From the NCBI GenBank assembly GCA_031310005.1, contig CM062381.1, positions 2,666,001 through 2,730,000 of the forward strand: a DNA stretch of 64,000 nucleotides, given 5' to 3'. The first letter of the stretch is position 1. Each line of letters opens with the position of its first letter. Positions 46,703-57,489 of this stretch are shown piece after piece. Source of the DNA: Dactylellina haptotyla (Eukaryota > Ascomycota > Orbiliomycetes > Orbiliales > Orbiliaceae). The notes below the pieces were generated by a model that saw only the letters and a program-made list of their open reading frames with translations, was not told where the DNA came from and did not search any database. The translations under genes were made by a program, and so were the position numbers.

Positions 46703-47259
46703 ATGTCTCTCGCAAAAGCTCGGGCCACCGTTTTCTCACGATGTTGAAGCTCGATGGTTAAGTCAGCTAAATTACATTGGTGGTCGAACAACAGCCGTGG
46801 CTAACCCCACTCGCTCGCACCATGCAGACGTCGACAGGCTAGTTTATGCAGGAACCCTTCCGGCACGAGCTCCAGACATCGGTAGAGAGTCGATATTAAT
46901 AGCCACAATCAAGCTTTTCGATTATCAGGTTCTATTTATACCTGACCAACCCTTGCATCGTGGGATTCGATGGGTGTGAGCTTGTAGAAGACCGTCCCTA
47001 GCTAGGGGAACGGTGTTCTGTCATCACAGAACCGAACGACAGGTTCCAAAACCCGGGTAAACCAAAATGGTATTACTGTTTTAATTCGGTCAAGGCTCGG
47101 GTATTCTGAGATGCTTGCCGTGGATCCTTCTCTACATATCATCTTATCTACTAAACGCCGGGGTTTTATTATTTATTTTTTGGTTCTAGAGGGAATGCAT
47201 TGCAAATCGCAAAGATTTGACAGTGGCGCCTTTTATTGGTCCTCAGCTCTCGTCAGGCG

Positions 47260-48416
47260 TTATCCTTGGCCCGCAGCTTTCTTTGCAGCTTTCGCAGCTT
47301 GCCATTCCTTTTTCCTTTGCTTCTTCGTAGGCCGACTTTCAGCTGATCCTTCCTCAGCTGCTTTCGCCTCATCGATTTGTGGCGTCAATTCCTTTGGAGG
47401 CTCTCGAGGAGCAGCGCTTTCTTCGTTCTCTGCCTTTCGTTTTACGGAAGCTTTCTGCGAAATAGTGGCCTTTGCTACTTCTTTAGAGACTGGCTTAGGT
47501 ACACCACCTCCTTCAACTATATCAATGACTCCCCTGAAAGATTGCCTCTTCATCTTCGCCTGTAGCATTACAGCCCTGGGTCCCTTCGCAATCGCATCCT
47601 TGCCGTTTTCCTGATTCAAGCCCCATAATGTAGCGAGGTTGATAACATCGAATGGTGCACGGCACAGCGTTGCCTTTCTCGCTTCCGAACTGATGACTAT
47701 TCCCTTTCCTTTCGTAGCTCTAATCAACGCCGCAGCATTTTGTAGCAGGTTCCTTCGAGATGTGCTGTCGTTGATCGATGCGCCGTATGTGATCTCGAAT
47801 CGGATGCCGCGAGATATAGCCTGCCCCAAGACCTTGTATTTGAAGTGAAAGGGGTGGCGTATCGAAAGATCTAAAGATATCAGATCGCACTCGAGGCTGG
47901 TGCAGGCTTGGAGGAGTAGTTTTTCGTCCGTGGGGCGAACCGCCACGATGTCGAAATTGTTTGAGAGTGACGCCTGATGTAGGTACAGATGTTAGAAATG
48001 CTTTCAAACTTTCTGGTATAGTATAAGAAATCAACAATACCAAGCCGTAGTTTTGTGAGGGGTCGTCTAAAACAATGGTCACGCGTCGAAGGAAGCGGAT
48101 GCTCGATTGCTCTGGGAATGGCGTTTCGGGGATTAGGTTTGCAATATTGGCCTGCGCGAACTTGTAAGCTCTTTGCGACGGATACTATTATGAGCTTAGT
48201 AGAATAGGCCCTACAATCTTTGCCGGTATTTTCCCCGTGATGGTCTGATTGAGTGCGATCGCATTGTATCCCACTATGAAGCCATGAAGCCGGTTAGAAA
48301 ACGCTGGTCATTGGAGATCTGGCGGAAGGGAACGTACACTCCGCGAGAAAGGCAATCGTCCCGGCTAGCTCAGGGTCATCTTTCGATGTCCACGGGACGT
48401 TCAAGTCGTAGAACAT
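47260..48416 (-). CDS. RPP1: RNase P/MRP subunit p30 (Rpp1)
   Basis: Exons 48416-48338, 48273-48215, 48151-48041 and 47973-47260 give 320 aa. Rpp1/RPP30 is a shared protein subunit of RNase P (tRNA 5' processing) and RNase MRP (rRNA processing). It forms a PHP-like TIM barrel: MFYDLNVPW start, GYNAIALNQTITGKIP, SSIRFLRRVTIVLDDPSQNYG, FDIVAVRPTDEKLL, LISLDLS, and GIRFEITYGASINDS. The C-terminal 100 residues are Lys/Glu/Ala-rich and basic, likely nucleolar-targeting. For intron 2 two acceptors keep frame: tag giving a 30-nt intron, or cag at 48152 giving 63 nt; I chose the latter because 30 nt is below usual intron size. Confidence 0.9.
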
Positions 48417-48632
48417 CGCTGGTTATATGATCTGAGAATTGTATCTTCATCGTTAGCTGAGGGTCTGGTCACTGCATTGTTGACACCGCTCGCTTGTCAT
48501 CAAGAAAGCGTGATTGCGGCTTAAAAAGTTTTTTCTGAATCGTCAAAACTCGCCTAAAATTTTCGTTCAGCAAACAACAGAAAAATCCAGAACGCTTCCA
48601 ACTTTCCCCACGCCCGAGCCTACGACGCTGTG
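48417..48632. promoter_or_regulatory. Bidirectional RPP1/NOP14 promoter
   Basis: Only 216 bp separate the divergent RPP1 and NOP14 start codons, so the two nucleolar genes must share promoter space. It is A/T-rich in the centre and I see no specific operator. Confidence 0.6.
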
Positions 48633-51590
48633 ATGCCGTCCCAATTAAAGCGACTACGAGAGTCGCTCAAGACTGCAGGTGTCATCGGACAGCCCCAGAA
48701 ATCGAAAAAGGCCAAAAAAAGAGCACGACAGAACAAGAGCGGACATGACGCCAGGCTATCCAAGGAGGCGGCGCTCGAGAGCATCCGCGAGGAATTCAAT
48801 CCTTTCGAACTCAAGCAGACGAAGGAGAAATTCAGTGTCACAGGTGGAAGGAAAGTCAAGGGATCTGTCGGAAAACCGGGTATCAGCAAGCAGATAGGCG
48901 AAGACAATGCATGTCCCCCCCCCGCGGGAACTTCTTTGACGGTGTACGTGAGCTAACATCTGCGCAGCGTCGGAAAACATTGTTGGTAGAGATGCAGCAG
49001 CGGAATAAGGTCGGCGGTATAATTGATCGAAGATTTGGCGAAAACGATCCTACAATGGCGCCCGAGGACAAGATGCTAGAACGATTTACCCGAGAGCAGC
49101 AGAAACGATCATTCAAGGGCGATATTTTCAACCTGGAGGATGATGACGAGGTTCTAACCCATTACGGCCAGTCACTAGGGTCGATGCCCAATGAAGATTT
49201 TAATGAGGATATGGAAAGCGATGACGATATTCTTCGACCCGCAAAGAGAACACACCCGTTGGATGGGGGGCTTGAATCAGATAATGACGAAGGGGAGGGC
49301 GATGGCCCACCGAAGAAGAAGTCGAAGGCGGAAGTGATGAAGGAGGTTATCATGAAATCGAAGTTCCACAAGTACGAACGGCAGAAGGAGAAAGAAGCGG
49401 ATGAGGACTTGAGAGACGAACTCGATGCCCAATTTGGTGATATAAGAGCTCTTTTGGCTGGGATACCACCGCGCCCGCCGCCTCCAAAATCTGAGGTAAC
49501 AAATGGCGCCATACACGCTGATAGGGCCGCTCAAATAAACGAGGGCCTTGATACGAATTCGAAATATGACACCGCTGTGCGAGAGATGACTTACGACAGG
49601 CGGTCTAAGCCCGCTGATAGGACAAAGTCTGCAGAGGAACTCGCAGAGCAGCAAGCTACACAGTTGCAAAAGCTAGAGAAGAACCGGCAGAAGCGTATGC
49701 GGGGAGACGAGAGCAGCGATGAAGAAGATCAGGATGAAGAGGAGCCAATGAGTGACGACGAGTTTGGACTAGGAAAGGGTATTCAACTTGCACCTGAAGA
49801 GAGAGAATTCATTCACGGAGACGATGATAGTGAAGAAGAAGACTCTGAAGAAGAAAGTGACTTGGAAGAAGATTATGATGATGAGGATGGCGGTAGCGAC
49901 GACGAAAGCATTGACGAAGTGGCTGGAGAAGAGACCAAAAAATCATTAGCGGCCCCGCACTCTCGTCGTCGTGACCTCGACAACGTTGATGCATACTCCG
50001 ATGATTATCAATCGGATGATGACACCGATGCTATCGTGGCTGACCAAGATCTATCTGAATCCGAAGGATCTGGAGTCGGTGATCTAATGGAGTCGGATGA
50101 AGAGTCGCCGAACGAAACTAAGAAAGATGCCACTAGTGGAGCAGCTAATGGAGAGTCTGCTCTTCCTTTCACTTTCCCCTGCCCCCAAACCCATCAAGAA
50201 TTTTTAAGGATAGCTTCTAAGCACAAGTTTGAAGACCTACCGACAATTGTCAAGCGTATCCGGGTTCTCCATCATCCTTCGCTTGGTCCTGATAATAAAG
50301 CTAAACTTTCGGTAAGATGAATGGCTTTTCTGGATTTTTGATTAAGCTAACCGGACTTCTAGCAATTCTTGGGTGTGATATTCGATCATATTATTCACCT
50401 GACCGATTTGCCGGCTCTTCCTCCGACAAATATCATGGATATCTTGCTAAGGCACCTCCACAGTCTTTCTAAAGAGTTCCCCCAAGCTTCTGCTACAAGG
50501 TTTAGAGAGCACATACAACGATTGTTTGATAGACTCGGGCGACAGAAGAAGACCAAGAGATCGGATTTAATGATTCTCACTGCTCTTAGCGTAATATACC
50601 CAACTTCTGATCACTTCCACTTGGTTGTGACCCCGGCGATGCTCGTTATTTCAAGATGGCTTAGCTCGAATCCTCCCTCGAGTATCGAGTCAATGGTACA
50701 AGGCTGTTATATGGTGACACTATGCCTTCAGGTTAGGATACTCGCCCGGTATTGTAAAAAAATATTCACTTACAAGAATCTAGTACCAACGTCTCTCAAA
50801 ACGTGTAGTCCCTGAGGCTCTCAATTACATCTACCAGTGTCTCGTCACCCTCTCGCCTTCTGCCTTGCCGAAATTACCAGACGGCTTCCCGGCTCACGGA
50901 CTCGTGACGACCTCCAAACTTAGAATATCGAGCTCCCCGAAAGATAAATTCGAATTAAGCAAGCTCAAGTTCAGAGAGGCTTTGTATCCTGATGCTACAT
51001 CCGATATCACTAACATCAAACCTACTCTCGCATACATATTCACTCAGCATATAATTACTTTTGCAAAACTATATTCCTCGAAAACAGCATTGCTAGATCT
51101 TACGCGTCCTGCGATCGTCTTATTGTCTCACCTTGCCTCCCCGGAATGCGCGAAATCTATTCCAAAGGCCTTGTCTACATATCTCAATGAGACTGCCCTC
51201 CCAGAACTCGACAGACTTCGCACACACTCACAGAAGTTCCGGCGCCCACTGGAGCTCCACCACCATCGACCACTACCTATTCCTGCGAACTATCCTAAGT
51301 TCGACGAAGAATATTCTCTCGACAGACACAAGTCATCTTATGATCCTGACCGTGAGCGCAAGGAATTAAGCAAGCTCAAGGCGGAGCACAAGAAGGAGAA
51401 GAAGGGTGCTATGAGAGAATTGAGAAAGGACTCGCAATTTATCGCTCGCGAGAAACTGAAAGAGAGGAAGGTTGCAGACCAGGAGTACCACGACAAGATG
51501 AAGAGGATTGTCAGCATGATCCAGAACGAGGAGGGAGCAGCGTCGAATGCGTACGAGAGGGAGAAGGCGGGAAGGAAGTCCAAGAAATAA
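48633..51590 (+). CDS. NOP14: Nucleolar protein Nop14 (small-subunit processome)
   Basis: Exons 48633-48908, 48968-50311, 50363-50731 and 50784-51590 give 931 aa. Nop14 with Noc4 and Emg1 is required for 18S rRNA maturation and 40S assembly. Landmarks: a basic N-terminus; ELKQTKEKFSVTGGRK; RRKTLLVEMQQRNKVGGI; DRRFGENDPTMAPEDKMLER; the highly acidic middle; FTFPCPQTHQEFL; and a basic, coiled C-terminus (KEKKGAMRELRKDSQFIARE). The first intron begins GC rather than GT (GCATGT, with a CTAAC branch site and GCAG end); only this splice restores the family block after EDN. It is followed 315 bp later by PRP16 on the same strand. Confidence 0.93.
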
Positions 51591-51904
51591 ACGCCGGGGG
51601 TTGGGATTGGTATTTATGTTTATTGGGCCATGGTCGAAGTAATAGTCATACCTATGTATTCGTATATTGGGATTGTATCATAGCATATCTTAGACGGCGT
51701 AGGAATCGAACCTGTAAGGGTAGAGTCGCAAGGTGTACACACTCGAGACTTTTGTGCAGTCTGGTTCCTACGTGATATCGATATGTGATGGATGTTTAAA
51801 TGTGTTGCAGCCGTAGCTTGCTCTTAAGAAATCTTGGAGACTGTCTAAATGCGATGCGTCTCCAAAGACCAAATTTCACGGTCTCATGCTCACAACCACA
51901 AGCC
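51591..51904. other. NOP14-PRP16 intergenic region
   Basis: A tight 314-bp tandem spacer contains the NOP14 3' end and the PRP16 promoter. It includes a GGTTCGATTCC (B-box-like) sequence on the minus strand (51702-51712) and an inverted pair CGTAGGAA/TTCCTACG. Confidence 0.45.
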
Positions 51905-54900
51905 ATGCCGGACGCTACTATCCCCCCCGGTTTGAACGACCAATACACGAAGCATCTCGCGGCGCTCATCGGAAAGGAATTGGGTCGTGATCCCAACGAT
52001 TACCTCGCTCGAAATATCATCCAAATTGCAAAGGGCCAGCCGGGCCCTAAGTCCTTCGTTGTGGCCTGTAGCGCGTTCGGCCGGTACCGCGACGAGTTTC
52101 TCCAAGAAGTCTTCCAAGAAGTTAAACGACGTGTAGAAGAAGGTGGTGATTCGGGCTCGAACGCGCAGAATGCCTCCTCGAAAGGCGGCTTCACGAAACC
52201 GGAGCGATTGGAGAGGCAAAGTGAGCTTCCCGGCGGGTTACTCGTCTCGGCCTCGACAAGAAATAGAGACGAGGTCGACCATGATGGGAAGCGGGAATCT
52301 AGGCTAGGACTTGACAGGAAGAGGATAAAGTTGGACTTCAAAGTCGACGGAGAAGACGAAGAGAAGACACAAGCTGATGCCGAGAAGTCGTCAGGTTCAA
52401 GTTCAAGTGTAGACGCGAAGAAATCTAGACAGCAGACATCGCAGTCGAATGATGATAACAGCGTCGAATTCAAGAAACCTTCACTGCCGATACAGAGGCA
52501 CCCTGTTCAAGCCCAGCGCCGCATGGAAACACCATCACATGGAGGCGGGCTTTCTAGGGAGGCTGCGGAGAGGCTAGCAGCTTATCGCGGGCGGCGGGAT
52601 AGAGATCGTGAAAGGCAGGACGACGACAGAGGCAATGGCGATAGGAGGTTACAGTATAACGACCGTGATAGGGACCGTGGCCTTTATAGTGATAGAGACC
52701 AGAGATGGCGGGAAGACGGTCGTGATGGTTACAGGGCTAGACAAGATTATGGAAATCGACGACACGACCCCACGCCGCTTCGACAAGATCGGTTTGCTGG
52801 AGGTCGGGTTACCACTGCCCGTACATCGAAATACCCGGCCGCTACTCCACGATCCAATGCAGCGATACGAGACTCTGAGGAAGGATTCTACGATGCTGAG
52901 GGTACACAGGCGATGGATCGTGACTGGTATGCGGGCGATGAGATGGGTCATACTTTCGGTGACGAAGCACACAATCCATTTGGATCTCTCGATAATTCCT
53001 GGGCAGATCAACAACGCGAGCAGGCTTTGGCGGAGCGGAAAACCGGGAAACGAATGTCTGCTCGAGCTCAGCAGAAGCAGCGAGATGTTGATGCATGGGA
53101 AACTAACCGGATGTTAACTTCTGGTGTCGCTCAGAGAGCTGACATTGGTATGGATGATCTTGACGATGAGGAGGAAACTCGGGTTCACATACTAGTGCAC
53201 GATATTCGGCCGCCTTTCCTGGATGGTAAAACCATTTTCACGAAACAACTGGACCCGGTTCCTGCGGTACGAGACCCTCAAAGCGACATGGCAATATTCA
53301 GTAAAAAGGGGTCTGTATTAGTTAGAGAACGAAGGCAACAGCGTGAAAGAGCCAAACAAGCCCAAGAGGCGACAAACCTAGCTGGCACCAATCTTGGAAA
53401 CGTCCTGGGAATCAGAGATGAAGAGGGCGATAGTGCTCTTGGGGCAGCTGAACCTACGAAACAAAAAGTCGACGGGCCGGATGATGGCGATATTCGAGTC
53501 GAGAACAAATTTGCTGATCACTTGAAGAAAAATGAGGGCGCCAGTGAATTCAGTAGAAGTCGGACGCTGCGAGAGCAACGAGAGTACCTACCAGCATTTG
53601 CTGTGAGAGAAGAACTTCTTAGGGTGATAAGAGATAACCAAGTTATCATTGTCATTGGCGAAACGGGTTCCGGAAAAACCACCCAATTGACCCAGTTCTT
53701 GTACGAGGATGGCTACGGGAAACTCGGTATGATTGGATGCACCCAGCCTCGCCGTGTCGCTGCTATGAGTGTAGCAAAACGTGTGAGTGAAGAGATGGAA
53801 GTCAAGCTCGGAGGTACAGTTGGTTACGCCATTCGCTTTGAAGATTGCACTAGTGACGAAACGGTTATAAAATGTAAGTTGACATTATCCTATGTTATCT
53901 TGAAAATATACTTATGCTAACTGATCTAGACATGACGGATGGTGTACTACTTCGAGAGTCTCTTGTAGATCCTCGGCTTGAGAAATACTCTTGTATTATC
54001 ATGGACGAAGCCCACGAACGTGCCTTGAATACCGATGTCCTAATGGGCCTCATAAAGAAGATTCTTGCGAGGCGGAGAGATTTGAAGTTGATCGTCACTT
54101 CAGCTACAATGAATGCGGAGCGATTCTCTCGGTTTTTCGGAGGTGCACCAGAGTATACTATCCCGGGAAGAACCTTCCCGGTTGACGTTCTCTGGTCTAA
54201 ATCGCCATGTGAAGATTATGTGGATGCAGCCGTTAAGCAAGTGTTGTCCATCCATCTCGGACAGAGTGCTGGGGATATCCTTGTGTTTATGACTGGCCAA
54301 GAGGATATTGAAGCGACCTGCGATGTCATCGCGGAACGTCTAGCCCAGCTGATAGATCCTCCTAAATTGGCGATTCTTCCGATATACAGTCAGATGCCTG
54401 CAGATTTACAAGCGAAGATTTTCGATAAGGCAGAAGGTGGTGCAAGGAAAGTAATTGTTGCGACCAATATCGCAGAGACTAGTTTGACTGGTAAGTATAG
54501 CATCGCCTTCTGTAGTGGTGATAAATGCTAATATTTAATTTTTTTGGTCTTAGTCGACGGTATTATGTACGTTGTCGATGCCGGCTATTCGAAGCTTAAA
54601 GTATACAACCCTCGGATGGGTATGGATACCTTACAGATCACACCAATCTCTCAAGCCAACTCCGGCCAGCGATCAGGGCGTGCTGGAAGAACAGGTCCTG
54701 GTAAGGCCTATCGTCTATACACGGAGCAAGCCTTTCAGAACGAGATGTATATCCAAACAATTCCAGAGATCCAGCGGACTAATTTGAGTAACACGGTTCT
54801 CCTCTTAAAATCCCTCGGAGTTCAAGATCTCCTCGAATTCGATTTCATGGATCCACCACCACAGGACACTATGACTACTAGTTTGTTCGATCTGTGGGCG

Positions 54901-55812
54901 CTGGGTGCATTAGACAACATCGGCGAATTAACGTCGCTTGGAAAGTCTATGGCTAGCTTCCCGATGGAGCCGGCGCTGTCAAAGTTGCTGATCATGTCCG
55001 TGGAGTACGGGTGCAGCGAGGAGATGCTCACTATTATATCCATGTTATCTGTACCCAGTGTCTTTTACCGACCAAAAGAGCGACAGGAGGAATCTGACGC
55101 GGCTAGAGAGAAGTTTTTCGTCCCAGAATCCGACCATCTCACCCTTCTTCACGTGTACCAACAGTGGAAATCGAACGGCTATGCAGACGGCTGGTGTATC
55201 AAGCATTTCTTGCACCCGAAGGCTCTACGCCGGGCGCGTGAAATTCGACAACAATTAAATGATATCATGAAGTTTCAGAAAATGGAGCTTACATCCTGTG
55301 GTACGGACTGGGATGTCGCGCGGAAATGCATCTGTTCCGGATACTTTGCTCAGGCGGCCAAGGTGAAGGGTATCGGGGAGTACATCAACTTGAGGACAAG
55401 CGTAACTGTACAATTACACCCCACGTCCGCGCTGTACGGATTGGGCTTTTTGCCGGATTATGTTGTTTACCACGAACTTATTCTCACGTCGAAGGAGTAC
55501 ATGTCTACCGTAACGGCTGTTGATCCTCACTGGCTCGCAGAGTTGGGCGGTGTGTTTTATAGTGTGAAGGAGAAGGGTTATTCGGCGAAGGATAGGAGAG
55601 TCACAGAAAACGAGATCAATAAGAAAATGGAGATTGAAGCGAAGATTGCGGAAGATAGGCAAAAGGCTGAGGCTGCGAAGGCGGCTGCGAGGGATGCGGC
55701 GCCCATTAAGAGAGCAGCGACGGCGGTAAATCCTGTTGTGAAGAGAGTAGCGACACAGCAAGGGGCTGTAAAGCGACCGACGACGCCATTAGCGAGGCGG
55801 AGGGCGTTTTAA
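51905..55812 (+). CDS. PRP16: DEAH-box splicing helicase Prp16
   Basis: Exons 51905-53873, 53930-54490 and 54554-55812 give 1262 aa. Prp16/DHX38 remodels the spliceosome after the first catalytic step. The N-terminal 530 residues are Arg/Asp-rich (alternating RDRER-type stretches). The helicase core has motif I GETGSGKT (near 585), motif II DEAH (near 682), SAT (near 714), TNIAETSLT and motif [10 protein letters not shown] (near 882). HA2 and OB domains follow ([40 protein letters not shown]). The block [18 protein letters not shown] just before the core is typical of Prp16 rather than Prp2/22/43. An upstream in-frame Met at 51800 exists; [10 protein letters not shown] is preferred on family length. 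Confidence 0.95.
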
Positions 55813-56802
55813 TGTGTATTATAGAAGCATTTTAGACTTGGATTTTGGTTTAGGGTTTACTGGTGGGAATACATTATTTCTGTGGTCCACAAAAAGGTAT
55901 CCCCAGTTTAACAATAAAGTGCTGGGGTCTCGTTCATTTTCTAAACTATAGGGTAAAGCTAGTATTATAGTGACAATATTATAACGACTTATTTTCACCC
56001 AATGTTAGACAAATCCGTCAACGTCTTTTCTGAGAGGTTTTATTTATCTTTGTTTTAAATTTGCTACGTCACACACATATATATATGCTATGCTATGCTT
56101 ATCCAACGAGTGGTGGGAAAAAGAAGCTTCTTCGATTTCTATACACTAAAAATCCTATTGAAAGAAAACCTCATTTCCATGCAAAGAGGAAACTTCTCGT
56201 ATCGGTTCCATCGACGGCGATCCCATTGAGAATACATGTAGGTGGTGGGAGTATTAAACAAAAGTAAAATCGATTTTCCAAACGCCATTCGATATAATAT
56301 ATAATAATTGGAAAAAAGGTTTGGTGTGTGTGTGTGGGAGGAACAGAGAGGTAAAAATTGTGATCAAGAGTGGTATGTAGTAGTGGTGATAACGGTGTTT
56401 GTGAGTATATGATCGTTAATTCCTCCCTCGTCTCTTCAACCTTTTCATTTCTCCAATTCAACAGATCTCCACTACTAAGATTTCCGTCCTATGTATCCCG
56501 TACATTGGCACCCGTTCCCTTACATTCCACTGTCGAGCGTTGTCGAAGCGCTGTTCAGATCGCGAGAGTGCTGATGATTAGGTTGATAAAGTCGGTGTTC
56601 TTTTCGTCGAGATATATTGCCGAGCCACAGATTCAAGAAAGGGAAGAGAGATAGGCAGGCTTTTTTCTCGGTTGAAAAAGTCGTAAAAAAAATAAAGCTG
56701 GTACATCTCAAAAAACTAAAATATAAAAGAGAAAAAAAAAAGGAAACCAAACTAACAGAAATCAATCGCTAGTCGAGTAAGGTTTCTTTTCTAAATTCAT
56801 AT
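55813..56802. other. Convergent intergenic region PRP16/eL33
   Basis: These 990 A/T-rich bp between the stops of PRP16 (plus) and eL33 (minus) hold a short AT/CA run near 56070-56090 and a GT run at about 56318-56336. No supportable gene. Confidence 0.45.
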
Positions 56803-57489
56803 TTAGATGTTGGATGGGTAAAGCATTATTCTGAGTGTAGCACCGAAGGTGCTTGGTGGGAGGTTGTTTCTGAATTTCGATCGGACGACGCCGTTGTTGC
56901 CGTGTGGCCTTGTGATCTTTCCCCAGATGACACGGATCTTAGAGCCTCTGATTAGCTTCTTGGTGCGATAGACGTATGCTACTCGCTTTCCGAGATAGAA
57001 CTGAGCATCTTCGGTGGTATCGACACCCTCTGTTGATTCCAAGTTCACATTAGCACGCTGTTCCTGTATCGTGCCATTTTCTCTCCAATCGGGGTAATCG
57101 AAGGAACTCGGCGCAGGAGGTTTGGGGGAACCGGAGAGCTTCGTACCAATCTTAATGAGAGAGGTGTTTGGGTCGGTGTTGCGCTTCCCTCTCTTGTATG
57201 ACAGGTGCTTCCCCCTATAGACGGTTCGATAAAGTCTTAGCCAAACTGCGTTCTATCTGATGCTATCGTGCGGTCACATATTGTCGATTTTTCTTCGCAA
57301 TCCAATGGTTCCACCTCGAGCGCTATCGCCTGCTGCTGCTCATGTCGCCAAAATGAAGGGAGACAAATGCTTACTTGACATATACTATAAAAGGTCAACC
57401 ATGTTAGTAACTTCGACTTCGAGATCTCGAGATTCCCAATTCCAGGAGCGACTCGGATACGTACATCTGTGGGGGCTTCCGGACGACAT
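56803..57489 (-). CDS. RPL33: 60S ribosomal protein eL33 (Rpl33/L35Ae)
   Basis: Four exons: 57489-57465, 57384-57375 (10 nt), 57214-57147 and 57029-56803, giving 109 aa, the normal family length. eL33 is a conserved component of the large subunit. The protein reads [20 protein letters not shown], then [51 protein letters not shown] and ends [11 protein letters not shown]. The N-terminal half is only reached by joining the microexon, whose TATATGTCAA completes L-Y-V-K. Introns of 80, 160 and 117 nt are longer than elsewhere in this window, as is common in fungal ribosomal-protein genes. A minus-strand TTAGGGCTT sequence upstream (near 57690) resembles ribosomal-protein promoter boxes. Confidence 0.95.

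Larger units (their letters stand above)
42120..47259. other. Gene-poor 5.1 kb block upstream of the MADS gene
   Basis: I find no gene I can support here. The first 2 kb (G/A-rich, with GTG, GAT and GCAC microsatellites) may be the promoter and long leader of the MADS gene. Long plus frames (42182-42493, 42490-43038) look like shadow or chance frames. A 66-codon frame at 46502-46702 has one hydrophobic segment. Two adjacent hairpins lie at 46991-47034. No transposon motif is recognised. Confidence 0.4.

Noticed and set aside
48185-48214. 30-nt intron in RPP1
   Set aside because: The tag acceptor keeps frame but the intron would be too short; the cag acceptor giving 63 nt also keeps frame and matches the intron size of this genome.
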